Assembly (NCBI RefSeq): GCF_002934455.1
Contig: NZ_PTIR01000009.1
Span: 186,001-250,000, forward strand
Reading direction: 5' to 3'
Length of the DNA stretch: 64,000 nt
From: Trinickia symbiotica
Lineage (GTDB): Bacteria; Pseudomonadota; Gammaproteobacteria; Burkholderiales; Burkholderiaceae
Of the stretch, positions 8,519 through 17,111 are shown piece by piece; the first letter of the stretch is position 1; each line of letters starts with the position of its first letter. The notes below the pieces were generated by a model. It saw only the letters and a program-made list of their open reading frames with translations. It made no database searches and was not told the origin of the DNA. Position numbers and translations under genes: made by a program.

Positions 8519-9570
8519 GGTGTTGTTTCCGAATGGCTGCTCGTCATGTCGAGCGCGCGGGGCGTGCCCGTCCTTCCCGTGTACGTGGCGTGGGCCGAGC
8601 TCGCGCGTACGACGAGTCTCACCGGCAGGCGTACCTGGAACTCGGCCGGCGAATCGTCGAGCAATACTTCGACGCCGCGCGAGCCGAGCGCTTCCTTGTC
8701 GGCCGCGATCGTCGTGAGCGACGGCGCGGCCTGCGCGGCGGCGGGTATGTCGTCGAAACCGACGATGGCAATGTCCTCCGGCACGCGCAACCCACGTGCG
8801 AGGCAAACGCGCATCGCGGCGAGTGCCGCGACGTCGTTGTAAGCAAAGACTGCGTTCGGCGCCTCGTCGCCCGCGCGCGCGTCGAGCAGGCGCTGCATCG
8901 CGAGCGCGGCGCCGGCATCGGGCGGCAGATTGGCGTCGATCGTCGTTTCGAGCGAGGGATCGAAAAGCAATCCCGCTTCGAAAAACGCGCGCCGATAGCC
9001 GAGCGCGCGCTGGGCGATGCTGTAGTGCGCGAGAGAGCCACCGATGAACGCCACGCGCGTGCGGTTCAGCGCGAACAGATGCCGCATGGCGAGCGCGGCG
9101 CCGGCGCTGTTGTCGAGATTGACGGAGCGCAGATTCGGCGCCCACAGATCGATGAGTACGAGCGGCCGGCCCATGGCGACGAGCGCGGCCAGTGTCTCCG
9201 GCTCGACGAAGCCCGCGATGGCGATCGCGTCGGGCGCATGCAGGCGCAGCTGGTCGGCGATGTCCTCGGTCGGGCCCGCCGTCAGCAGCGAGGGAACAAT
9301 GCCGTGCGCGCGGCACGCGTTCTCGACGCCGTGCAGCACGTGCGAGAAGAACGGGCTCGCGGCGAAGTTGTTGTGCTGACGGTGCAAAAGGAACGTAAGA
9401 CGACGGATGCGCGGGCGCAATTGCGCCGCGTCATAGCCTAAGCGCCGAGCCGTTTCGACGACGCGCACGCGCGTGGCCTCGGAGAGGCCCGGCTGGTTCT
9501 TGAGCGCGCGCGAAACCGTGCCGATCGACACGTTAGCCGCGCGGGCAATGTCGCGAATGGTCGTGGCCAT
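8515..9570 (-). CDS. LacI-family transcriptional regulator of the sugar operon
   Basis: A 351-residue regulator. The N-terminal helix-turn-helix and hinge (TIRDIARAANVSIGTVSRAL, then LGYDAAQLRP) are classic LacI/GalR, followed by a periplasmic-binding-protein-like effector domain (residues about 60-335) ending in VGFDDIPAAAQAAPSLTTIAADK. It is the first gene of the ATGA-linked trio, so it is likely local and autoregulatory. A perfect 5-base inverted repeat lies within its probable promoter, and a longer palindrome lies 127 bases upstream of the start codon. The effector is unknown; a sugar or sugar phosphate of the mannose/fructose route is likely. Confidence 0.9.
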   Translation of the reverse strand: MATTIRDIARAANVSIGTVSRALKNQPGLSEATRVRVVETARRLGYDAAQLRPRIRRLTFLLHRQHNNFAASPFFSHVLHGVENACRAHGIVPSLLTAGPTEDIADQLRLHAPDAIAIAGFVEPETLAALVAMGRPLVLIDLWAPNLRSVNLDNSAGAALAMRHLFALNRTRVAFIGGSLAHYSIAQRALGYRRAFFEAGLLFDPSLETTIDANLPPDAGAALAMQRLLDARAGDEAPNAVFAYNDVAALAAMRVCLARGLRVPEDIAIVGFDDIPAAAQAAPSLTTIAADKEALGSRGVEVLLDDSPAEFQVRLPVRLVVRASSAHATYTGRTGTPRALDMTSSHSETTP

Positions 9571-9607
9571 CGTGCATCTTTCGTCCGTCGCTGCGAATCG
9601 CGCCGAT

Positions 9608-9634
9608 TGTATAGTAAAAACTGTCGGAAACAGT
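9608..9634 (-). promoter_or_regulatory. Probable promoter and operator of the lacI-isomerase-kinase operon
   Basis: On the minus strand a TATACA -10 box (9613-9608) lies about 40 bases before the start codon. An inverted repeat ACTGT-N5-ACAGT (9620-9634) occupies the spacer and -35 zone, where a repressor would block polymerase. The -35 hexamer itself is poor. Assignment to the adjacent LacI protein is inference. Confidence 0.5.
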
Positions 9635-9696
9635 CGCTGATCGGTTGGGGAATTCCCGGGAAACCTTGATGCAGCGCGTGAGATGGAACTTTGTCT

Positions 9697-9719
9697 TGTT
9701 TAGTAAATAGAACTAAACA
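9697..9719. promoter_or_regulatory. Perfect palindrome TGTTTAGT-N7-ACTAAACA
   Basis: Two perfect 8-base arms (9697-9704 and 9712-9719) in an AT-rich pocket between the sugar operon and the EAL-domain gene. It could be a second, distal operator for the LacI regulator or a site for another regulator. The arms differ from the ACTGT/ACAGT repeat nearer the gene, so one protein need not bind both. Confidence 0.45.
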
Positions 9720-9787
9720 CGCCAAATGAGCATGCCCCGGCTCTGGCTGGGGCCGGGGCGCGATCAAGGAGAGGGGGGCCGGGGGGC

Positions 9788-9806
9788 AGAGGCGGGCAGC
9801 GCCTCT
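9788..9806 (-). terminator. Hairpin just downstream of the EAL/GGDEF gene
   Basis: AGAGGCG and CGCCTCT form a perfect 7-base stem with a 5-base loop, beginning 7 bases after the stop codon of the EAL/GGDEF gene. A second GC-rich stem (GCCCCGGC 9734-9741 with GCCGGGGC 9752-9759) follows. Neither has a U tract, so these are terminator-like only. Confidence 0.4.
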
Positions 9807-9812
9807 ACGGCG

Positions 9813-11678
9813 CTAGTCGAGCGCCATGGCGGCGCGCGGTGTCGGCGATGCGTTGTCGTGCTGATGCAGGACCGCCGCGCCCTCGTCGATGTCGATCAGG
9901 TAGAAACCGCTCGCTTCTTGCTTGGCGCGGTGCTTCGCGAGCGCCGCGACCGACGCGATTTCTTCGCTGCCGTAGCGGGCGCGGCTCTCGGGTGCCGGCT
10001 TCACGCGCACGCAGCCGATGGCCATCGTCACGAAGCCGAAGAAGGACGGATTGCCGCGCCGATCCTCGCCATGAATGCCGCCCGCTTCACGATCCTCGTC
10101 TGCGTAAAAGCGAAGCGCGCCGGAGTTGAACGCCGCGATCGCCGACGAGGCCCGTTCTCTCCAATCCTCACTCTGGAAAAGAATCAGGAAGTCGTCTCCG
10201 CCGACGTGCCCGAGGAAATCGCGCGTCGGGTCGCAGGCTTGCGCGAGCACGGCCGCGGAGAACTTGAGCACTTCGTCGCCCTGCCAATAGCCGTAGCGGT
10301 CGTTGAACGGCTTGAAATGGTTGAGATCGACGTAGCATGCGTGAAACTCGACGTGATGCTCGACGAGCCGCGCGATGTGCGAGCTGATCGGGATGTTGCC
10401 GGGCAGGAACGTGAGGGGGTTCGCATAGCGGGCCGCCTCGATGCGCACTTCCGTGACGGCGCGCACGAGGCTTTCGCCCGTGCCGAGGCCGAGGTACTTG
10501 CCCTGATCCGTAATGACGAAGCCGTCGGCAAGGTAGCGTTGATCGTCGCTCGCGAGCAGCTTTGCCATCTGCTCGACCGTCATCGATTTTTCGATGATGA
10601 CGGGCGATGCGTTCGCGAACAGCATGCAGGGACGCTTGCCGAACAGTTCGCGATGATAAGGCAGGGCATAGCGGTCCATGAAGCTGCGGCGGTTGATGAG
10701 CGCGACCGGCTCCCCCTGTTCGACGACGGCGAGCGCATGCAGCGCCGACAAGCGATTGAAGAGATCGAGCACGTCGTTGTTGCTCGCGCTGCGATCGAGC
10801 GCGGGCGCCTGCACGAGCATTTTCGCCGCCGCCATGCCGCCTGACGGCGACCCGGGGATCGCGCTGCGCCGCGCGCCCGGAAACACGGCGATGTGTCCGG
10901 CGCCGAGCGCCTCCTTGGCCGCATCCGAGACGGCCCGCGGCGCGCGCGCCTGCGGGCGCCCGAAGAAGTAGCCCTGTCCGAACGAGATGCCCATGTCGCG
11001 CACGACGATGAGGTCCGCTTCCTTTTCGATCCCCTCCGCGACGAGCCGCGCGCCGCTCGCTCCCGCGAAGTGCTGCATCGCGCGCACGGCCTCGAACTTG
11101 AGCGGGTCCTTCGCGATGTCGTCGATGAAAAAGCGGTCTATCTTGACGACGTCGGGCTGCAGCCTGACCCAGAGGTTCATGCTCGCGTTGGCCGTGCCGT
11201 AGTCGTCGAGCGCGAACTGCGCGCCCGTTTCGCGCAACGCGGCGACGATCGGCTCGAAGCCCGCCATGTTGTCGATCGCACATTGCTCGGTGAGCTCGAG
11301 CACGATGCGCTCGATCGGCATGCCTTGCCGACCGAGCCAATCGGCGGCGTGCTCACGCGTGCGGCCGAGCGTGGCGATCGCTTCGGCGCTGAAATTCAGG
11401 AACAGCTTGCCTTCGCAGCCGAGTTCGGCGAATGCGGCGACGCAAGCGGCGGCGGCCGCATGCTCGAGTTCGACGGACAGCCCTTCGCGCGCCGCTTGCG
11501 CGAAGAGCGCCCCGGGCGATTCGAGGAAGGTTCCGGCCGGCCCGCGTATGAGGCCCTCATAGCCGAGAATCGTGCCGCCGCCGAAGTCGACGATCGGCTG
11601 GAAGACCGCGGACAGCGCGCGCCCCTCGATGAGCTCGGCGATCTTCGGCTCATTCGGCGGCGAAAGATGTGATGACAT
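9813..11678 (-). CDS. EAL-CBS-GGDEF-type c-di-GMP protein (probable phosphodiesterase)
   Basis: A 621-residue cytoplasmic protein. The N-terminal EAL domain (about 15-245) keeps the key residues in their usual places: E in EGLIRG, N in LNFS, E in ELTE, DD in DDYGTANASMNLW, K in VKIDRFF, E in AEGIE and Q in GQGYFFGRP. A CBS-like pair follows (about 300-430). The C-terminal GGDEF-like domain has GGDDF and no RxxD inhibitory site, so cyclase activity is doubtful. I therefore infer a phosphodiesterase with a sensory or GTP-binding C terminus. The ATG at 11678 is chosen over a TTG three codons upstream; no strong ribosome site precedes either. It lies downstream of a diguanylate cyclase gene on the same strand. 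Confidence 0.87.
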   Translation of the reverse strand: MSSHLSPPNEPKIAELIEGRALSAVFQPIVDFGGGTILGYEGLIRGPAGTFLESPGALFAQAAREGLSVELEHAAAAACVAAFAELGCEGKLFLNFSAEAIATLGRTREHAADWLGRQGMPIERIVLELTEQCAIDNMAGFEPIVAALRETGAQFALDDYGTANASMNLWVRLQPDVVKIDRFFIDDIAKDPLKFEAVRAMQHFAGASGARLVAEGIEKEADLIVVRDMGISFGQGYFFGRPQARAPRAVSDAAKEALGAGHIAVFPGARRSAIPGSPSGGMAAAKMLVQAPALDRSASNNDVLDLFNRLSALHALAVVEQGEPVALINRRSFMDRYALPYHRELFGKRPCMLFANASPVIIEKSMTVEQMAKLLASDDQRYLADGFVITDQGKYLGLGTGESLVRAVTEVRIEAARYANPLTFLPGNIPISSHIARLVEHHVEFHACYVDLNHFKPFNDRYGYWQGDEVLKFSAAVLAQACDPTRDFLGHVGGDDFLILFQSEDWRERASSAIAAFNSGALRFYADEDREAGGIHGEDRRGNPSFFGFVTMAIGCVRVKPAPESRARYGSEEIASVAALAKHRAKQEASGFYLIDIDEGAAVLHQHDNASPTPRAAMALD

Positions 11679-11817
11679 GAAGGGCAATGGCGGGCAATTG
11701 GGCGTACCAGTACGACTCTCGGCTTAACGACCGGAATGCTTGAGAGTTGAATGAATTTTTTGTGAAGTGTTGCACCGCTTTGGTGCGCACCATGCTTGCC
11801 GCCGGCCCTCCGATGCT

Positions 11818-13107
11818 TCAGTCGGTGATCGGCTCGCGCGAACACGGCGCGTCGCCATGAGTGGCGGACTCCTTTGTCGCGGAGCCCGGCGCGGCGCCCT
11901 GGGCGCTCGGGCCTGGCTCCGGGCGCGGTCCCGCATCGGTTGCGGCCAGCCCGTGCTCGGGCGGACGCGGTGCGATCACAACGCGATTGCGGCCGCTCCC
12001 TTTGGCGTCGAGGAGCGCGGCGTCGGCGCGGCGAATCACTCGATCGATCTGCTCGCCACGCACATGCTGAGCGACGCCGACGCTGATCGTCAGCGTCACT
12101 TCGAACTGTCGCATCTCCTCGATCCGCTTGCGCAGCCTCTCGGCGGCGCGCGCGGCGTCGATCTGATCGCTGCCCGGCAACAGCGCGACGAACTCCTCGC
12201 CGCCGAAGCGGCCACAGACGTCCGTGGGACGCAGACTGTCCTGAATTCCGCGCGCGATGAGCCGCAGCGCGCGGTCGCCCGCGTCGTGGCCGAACCGATC
12301 GTTGACCGACTTGAAGTAATCCGCGTCGATGTAAAGCGCCGAGAGCGGCTGACCTGTGCGCTCGGCGCGGTGGATGAGGCGCCGGCCGAGCTCGAACACG
12401 CGGCGCCGGCGCGGCAGCTGAGTGAGCTCGTCGATATCCGCGAAAGCGCGCAGCTGCACTTCGAGGCGAAAGTTCTTCTTTTGCGAGCGCAGGGCGAAGA
12501 GATTCGTCACGAGACTCGCCGAAATGGCGGCGACGATCGAGAGCGCAACGCCGAACCGCTCGGGAGCCGGCGGTGCGCTGAATGCGAGCAGCGCTACCGG
12601 TCCGGCCGCCGCAAACGCCGCCGCCGCCGCGAAATCCCAGCCGCGCAGCAGGACCGGGCTGAATGTGAGCGGAACGAGGACGAAGGCGGGCAGAACGATC
12701 GCCGGGTCCTCCCCCCACTGCACGGCATGGAGGACAATGCCGGCCTCGAGTGCCGCAATGAACACGAGCGCGGCGAGGCTCGCGCGCAAGCCGCTGCGCG
12801 GCGCCCACGCGACGACGAGCGCCGCCCCCATCGGCATTGCGGGCAATGCGCCAAGGACCGCTGCCACGGTGGAGAGGCCGTGCCTGAACCAGATATCGCC
12901 GGCGACGAGCACGACATAGCCCACGAGCAAGGTCAGCAACTGCGCGCTGAGGAACGACGAGAGCCTTTCGGCGGCGTAATCCTCGAATGACTGGCTTTCT
13001 TGCGGAGTATCGATCGTCTTGGCGCGCCGCCCCGGCCAACGCCGCTTACGACGGAGCAGATTACCCCCGTCGAGACGATCCTCTTCAGATCGGTCCTCGC
13101 TGCTCAT
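11818..13107 (-). CDS. Membrane-bound diguanylate cyclase (GGEEF)
   Basis: A 429-residue protein with a charged N terminus, about six membrane helices between residues 50 and 205 (LLTLLVGYVVLVAGDIW and others), and a GGDEF domain at about 230-390. The active site is GGEEF, and an RxxD inhibitory site (RPTD) lies exactly five residues before it, so c-di-GMP synthesis with product feedback is expected. The last 45 residues are a Pro/Ala/Gly-rich tail of unknown role. The start ATG follows AGAGAGAAAA. It is upstream of the EAL protein gene, 139 bases apart, suggesting a synthesis/degradation pair. Confidence 0.88.
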   Translation of the reverse strand: MSSEDRSEEDRLDGGNLLRRKRRWPGRRAKTIDTPQESQSFEDYAAERLSSFLSAQLLTLLVGYVVLVAGDIWFRHGLSTVAAVLGALPAMPMGAALVVAWAPRSGLRASLAALVFIAALEAGIVLHAVQWGEDPAIVLPAFVLVPLTFSPVLLRGWDFAAAAAFAAAGPVALLAFSAPPAPERFGVALSIVAAISASLVTNLFALRSQKKNFRLEVQLRAFADIDELTQLPRRRRVFELGRRLIHRAERTGQPLSALYIDADYFKSVNDRFGHDAGDRALRLIARGIQDSLRPTDVCGRFGGEEFVALLPGSDQIDAARAAERLRKRIEEMRQFEVTLTISVGVAQHVRGEQIDRVIRRADAALLDAKGSGRNRVVIAPRPPEHGLAATDAGPRPEPGPSAQGAAPGSATKESATHGDAPCSREPITD

Positions 13108-13500
13108 TTTTCTCTCTTTTGGATGCGCAACTAAGCATTACGGAACCGACAGCTCGTTCCGTCGCGCCATTCTAATGTGCGGATTCCCGGTTGGGATACG
13201 TTTAACGATATTTAGTAATCCTATGGTCCATAGCCGGGGCAGTATCGTCTATACCGGTTTCTTCCACGTTCTTCTATTGTTCGAAAGACGGTGTGCGGCG
13301 GACGTTCGTTTCAAACAGGTAGTGAGATTCCGAGCAGGAATCAAATAGCAAACGTTTGCGAGTCGAGCCGATCGTTAATTGCAATTGTGAATGTCGACGA
13401 TGCCAAGACTATCGCCTTTATAGAACGCCTCGATTAATGCGTTGCCGGGCGTGTGTCGGACCATTCTTCATATTAATGCTGCAAGATCCTTGATCGCGGT
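13108..13500. other. 393-base AT-richer intergenic region with a PurR/LacI-like palindrome
   Basis: No gene is visible. It separates the diguanylate cyclase start from the end of the transporter gene and must hold the cyclase promoter. At 13348-13359 lies GCAAACGTTTGC, a perfect 12-base palindrome of the GalR/LacI operator type, identical to the core of the enteric PurR site. It is 241 bases upstream of the cyclase start. No LacI-type gene is adjacent. Confidence 0.5.
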
Positions 13501-14502
13501 TCAGCGCGCGTCGACGGGCAGCGTTTCGGCGCGCGCCGCGCGGTCGCCCCAGCGCTGCGCGAGGGCGGCGCAGACCATCAGCTGCATTTGATGAAATAGC
13601 ATCAGGGGCAGCACCGCGATGCCGATTGCCTGGGACGAGAAAATGACCTTGGCCATCGGAATGCCCGAGGCGAGGCTTTTTTTGGATCCGCAAAAAACGA
13701 TCGTGATGCGATCGGCGCGATCGAAGCGAAGCCGCTTGCCGACCCATCCCGTAATGAGGAGCGCCGCGCCGAGCAGCGCGCCATCCGCGACCACGAGGCC
13801 GGCAAGCGTCCTCAGTCCCAGGTGATGCCACAGCCCTTCGTTGATCGCTTCGCTGAATGCCATGTACACGACGAGAAGGATGGAGCCTTGATCGACGAAA
13901 CGCAGTGCGCGACGGTGGCGATCGAGCCAGGGCGCGACGACCGGTCGCAGCAGTTGTCCCGCGACGAACGGAACGAGTAGTTGGGCCACGATGTTGCCGA
14001 CTGTGTGCCAGGGCGAGCGCACCGCTGCGGACTGGCTGTCGACGACGATGCCGACGAGCGCCGGCGTCACGAATATGCCGATGAGGCTCGACGCCGACGC
14101 AGCGCAGACGGCCGCCGGCACGTTGCCTCGGGCGATCGATGTAAAGGCGATCGACGATTGAACGGTCGATGGCAGCGTGCAAAGAAAGAGCACGCCCGCG
14201 TAAAGGGCGGGCGACACGAGGGGCGAGAATAGCGGCTTGAACGCGAGGCCGAGCAACGGAAACAGAATGAACGTGCTCGCCAGCACGAGCGCATGCAGGC
14301 GCCAATGCGTGGCGCCCGCGAGCACCGCCTCGCGCGACAGCTTGGCGCCATGCAGGAAAAAGAGCAGACCGACGGCGACGTTCGTCAACGCGTTGACTGC
14401 AACGGCCGCTTCTCCGCGGCACGGCATGACGCTCGCGAGGACGACAGTGCCCACGAGCGAAAGCGTGAAACGATCGGGAATCAAAAACGGCAGACGGGGC
14501 AT
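13501..14502 (-). CDS. SBF-like (bile acid:sodium symporter family, YfeH type) membrane transporter
   Basis: A 333-residue integral inner-membrane protein with about nine or ten hydrophobic helices. Motifs such as LTNVAVGLLFFLHGAKLSRE, LPSTVQSSIAFTSIARGN and FCGSKKSLASGIPMAKVIF are those of the SBF-like CPA transporter family (YfeH). The substrate is not known for this branch, and bile acid transport should not be assumed. It stands alone: 393 bases of non-coding DNA lie downstream and a divergent exported-protein gene lies upstream. Confidence 0.87.
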   Translation of the reverse strand: MPRLPFLIPDRFTLSLVGTVVLASVMPCRGEAAVAVNALTNVAVGLLFFLHGAKLSREAVLAGATHWRLHALVLASTFILFPLLGLAFKPLFSPLVSPALYAGVLFLCTLPSTVQSSIAFTSIARGNVPAAVCAASASSLIGIFVTPALVGIVVDSQSAAVRSPWHTVGNIVAQLLVPFVAGQLLRPVVAPWLDRHRRALRFVDQGSILLVVYMAFSEAINEGLWHHLGLRTLAGLVVADGALLGAALLITGWVGKRLRFDRADRITIVFCGSKKSLASGIPMAKVIFSSQAIGIAVLPLMLFHQMQLMVCAALAQRWGDRAARAETLPVDAR

Positions 14503-14830
14503 GTCGGCGTCGAGCGGAAAAACGGCAAAGAAGCGATGAATAAAAACCAGGGCAAGCCAGGGCCAAAACAGACCCTCGATGATCTCACGGACCGAACTCG
14601 AATACGCCGGTTACTGCATTTGCGGCACGCTTGGCGGAAAAAAGAGATGTCGGTAACACCAGGTTACAACGGCGTCGAGCGCATAACACTTTTTGCCTCG
14701 ACACACCCGAGGGTGGCCCATAAATTACCCTTGCGGCGCGCCCCTGCAGCCTTTCCTCCGATCATGCTTCGGTAAAGACGATGTTGCTGCAATAGAGTAA
14801 GAGGCGTAGCCGCGGGCGAGTGGATCAATC
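14503..14830. other. Divergent intergenic region (328 bases)
   Basis: It lies between the transporter and the divergently transcribed exported protein and holds both promoters. I see a short inverted repeat GTAAC / GTTAC near 14650-14665 but no convincing -35/-10 pair and no open frame with a ribosome site. Confidence 0.4.
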
Positions 14831-15325
14831 ATGGCGGATGCGGGTTTTCAAACCATCGGGCGTTGGATGACGGCCGCGATTTGCGCGGCTTCGATGTCGC
14901 TCGCGCAAGCCGCGCCGCCTATGCCGGCGCATGCCGGTGCGGTCAGCTTCCGGCAACCCGCGACCTTCGGCTTCGGCGGGTTCTCGACGCATCCGGCGCT
15001 CGTCCGGCAGCCCGGCGCGGACTACCTCCAGATGGCGCGCAGCACCTATCCGGAAACGGACCGTTCACCGCGCTCGCGGGCCGCAGCGTCTTCACGTCAC
15101 GAACGCTTGTTGCCGCGCGCCGCCCCGGGCGGCATACCGTACCGGCCTGTCAGCGAGAACGGCCGAAACGTGCCTCGCCCACCCGATAATTCGGCCTATG
15201 TAAGAGCCGGTTCAATTCGCGACGCGGTCACGCGCTACAACGAAGAGCGCGAATCCGGGCGCGTCGCGCCGCGGCCCCCGAGCCCCGGGACGCGTGCGCC
15301 CGATCCCTGGCTTTACCGCAACTGA
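14831..15325 (+). CDS. Exported proline/arginine-rich hypothetical protein
   Basis: A 164-residue protein with an N-terminal signal peptide ending near residue 28 (ICAASMSLAQAAPPMPAHA). The rest is low-complexity, rich in Pro, Arg, Ala and Ser, with little predicted fold. The function is not recognisable. ATG 14831 has a weak ribosome site (GGGCGAG), and an ATG at residue 13 would still leave a signal peptide. The stop is followed within ten bases by a strong hairpin, which supports a real transcription unit. It is probably periplasmic or surface-associated. Confidence 0.6.
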   Translation: MADAGFQTIGRWMTAAICAASMSLAQAAPPMPAHAGAVSFRQPATFGFGGFSTHPALVRQPGADYLQMARSTYPETDRSPRSRAAASSRHERLLPRAAPGGIPYRPVSENGRNVPRPPDNSAYVRAGSIRDAVTRYNEERESGRVAPRPPSPGTRAPDPWLYRN

Positions 15326-15333
15326 TGTCACTC

Positions 15334-15355
15334 GCGACGGAGCGCCCTCCGTCGC
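15334..15355 (+). terminator. Hairpin after the exported protein gene
   Basis: GCGACGGAG and CTCCGTCGC form a perfect 9-base stem with a 4-base loop, 8 bases after the stop codon. Only scattered T residues follow, so termination strength is uncertain. Confidence 0.55.
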
Positions 15356-15771
15356 TCCTCCCTGGTCCTTGCATGGCAGCCGAGCGGTTGCTGATGCAAA
15401 CGCGCCACACTTTTTCGCCTGAGCCGCCCTGGTTCTCCGCTTGGAGAGCGTTCCGCGCGAAATGATTTTGTCATGAGATTTGTGATGCGCCACTATTGCG
15501 GCTTGGCGACCCGCGGCGGCCCAAAGCTGCCCCAAGCGCGTCCGCAAACGGCGCTCGCGATGCAATGGCGGTGCGCCGTGCCCCAAAAGAATGCGGCGTT
15601 CGCTCGATTATCGGTGCCGCTATACCGGCAATAACCAAATCGTTTTTTGTTCGGAAAAATGGTCCGCAACGATGATCCCGGTCCGAGCAGCGCCGGCGAT
15701 TCGGAGAACGCAAACGGGGCGCGCGAGCGGTTCGCCAAGCTTCGATTTTTTCGACAAAGACAGGAGATCCA
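15356..15771. other. Porin upstream region (416 bases), no gene seen
   Basis: It contains the porin promoter and leader. There are AT-rich pockets (near 15460-15480 and 15640-15660) but no unambiguous promoter pair, and no open frame with a ribosome site on either strand. Confidence 0.4.
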
Positions 15772-16875
15772 ATGAAAAGCACCGTCAGCCGTGCGCTGAA
15801 GAAGAGTTTCCGAACGGCCGCCGCGGCGGGCCTCATGGCGGCCGGCTCGGCCGCCTACGCGCAATCGAGCGTCCAGTTGTACGGGCAGGTGGACAGCTGG
15901 GTCGGCATGCAGCAATTCCCGGGCGAGCAACGCTCGTGGGTCGTCGGAGGCGGCGGCATGTCGACGTCGTATTGGGGCTTGAAGGGCGCCGAAGATCTCG
16001 GCGGCGGCTACAAGGCGATCTTTACGCTGGAAGACTTTTTCCTGCCGCAAAACGGCAATTACGGTCGCTTCACCGGCGATTCGTTCTTCTCACGCAACGC
16101 CTACGTCGGTATCGAATCGCCATACGGCACGTTCACGGCTGGCCGGCTTACGACGCAGCTTTTCATTTCGACGATTCTTTTCAATCCGTTCATCGATTCC
16201 TACACGTTCTCGCCGATGGTGTATCACGTGTTCCTCGGCAACACGGCGATTCCGACCGGCGCGACTTATACGACGGACACGGGCGTCGTCGGCGATTCCG
16301 GCTGGAACAACGCGGTGCAGTATTCGACGCCCGATTTTCACGGTCTGTCGGGCAGCGTCATGTACGGGCTCGGTAATCAGGCCGGCAATAACGGCGCCAA
16401 GAAGTGGAGCGCGCAGTTTCTCTATTTTCACGGACCGTTCGCGGCGACGGGCGTATTCCAATACGTCAACTTCAACAACAGCCCCGGCGACCTCGTCTCC
16501 CCGCCCGCGTTCGGCTCGATCGTGCCGTTCAAGAGCCAAAGCGTGGCGCAACTCGGAGCCAGCTACGACATGAAGTTCGTCAAGTTCTATGGGCAGTACA
16601 TGTACACGAAGAACGACGAGATTGGCGGCGGGAGCTGGCACGTCAACACAGGGCAAGGCGGCGTGACGGTGCCTGCTGGCCCGGGCACCATCATGGCTTC
16701 GTACGCCTACTCGCGTGATGGCGGCGGGCTCGACCAGACTCGCCGCACGTGGGCCGTCGGTTACGACTATCCGCTCTCGAAGCGCACCGATGTCTACGCG
16801 GCCTATATGAACGACCAGTTCAACGGACTCTCGACGGGGCAGACCGTCGGCGCCGGCGTACGCGCGAAGTTCTGA
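15772..16875 (+). CDS. Outer-membrane general porin (Gram-negative porin family)
   Basis: A 367-residue precursor with a basic N terminus and a signal peptide cleaved after AYA at residue 30. The mature protein begins QSSVQLYGQVDSWVG, the usual Burkholderiales porin start. Repeated amphipathic strands follow, and the protein ends in a terminal aromatic residue (VGAGVRAKF), the BAM recognition signal, so a trimeric 16-stranded beta barrel is expected. The constriction-loop region is near residues 100-130 (RLTTQLFISTILFNPFIDSY). The start follows AGGAGA by the normal spacing. Solute preference cannot be told from sequence. Confidence 0.93.
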   Translation: MKSTVSRALKKSFRTAAAAGLMAAGSAAYAQSSVQLYGQVDSWVGMQQFPGEQRSWVVGGGGMSTSYWGLKGAEDLGGGYKAIFTLEDFFLPQNGNYGRFTGDSFFSRNAYVGIESPYGTFTAGRLTTQLFISTILFNPFIDSYTFSPMVYHVFLGNTAIPTGATYTTDTGVVGDSGWNNAVQYSTPDFHGLSGSVMYGLGNQAGNNGAKKWSAQFLYFHGPFAATGVFQYVNFNNSPGDLVSPPAFGSIVPFKSQSVAQLGASYDMKFVKFYGQYMYTKNDEIGGGSWHVNTGQGGVTVPAGPGTIMASYAYSRDGGGLDQTRRTWAVGYDYPLSKRTDVYAAYMNDQFNGLSTGQTVGAGVRAKF

Positions 16876-16912
16876 GCGCCGTCGGACTTGCCACCCCGCG
16901 CACGGCGCCCAT

Positions 16913-16949
16913 TGCCCGTTGCGCGGTGCTGGGCGCCTCGCTCGCAACG
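16913..16949 (+). terminator. Inverted repeat downstream of the porin gene
   Basis: CCCGTTGCG (16913-16921) and CGCAACGGG (16941-16949) are perfect 9-base arms with a 19-base loop, 37 bases after the porin stop. An overlapping pair GGCGCCC / GGGCGCC could form an alternative stem. No U tract follows; it may protect the 3' end or aid termination. Confidence 0.4.
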
Positions 16950-17111
16950 GGATCGGCTTACCGTTGCTTACGCACGCTCAAGCCTGTCGACGGCGCGGTC
17001 GTTAGCCCGGTCTAGATGTGCCAAATCGCATGAGAGTCGCGATGCCGGCGCGGCAAGGAGCCTGTAGACGCCATAGTCGGGCGGGCTCTCGCATACCACG
17101 GGAGATCGATC

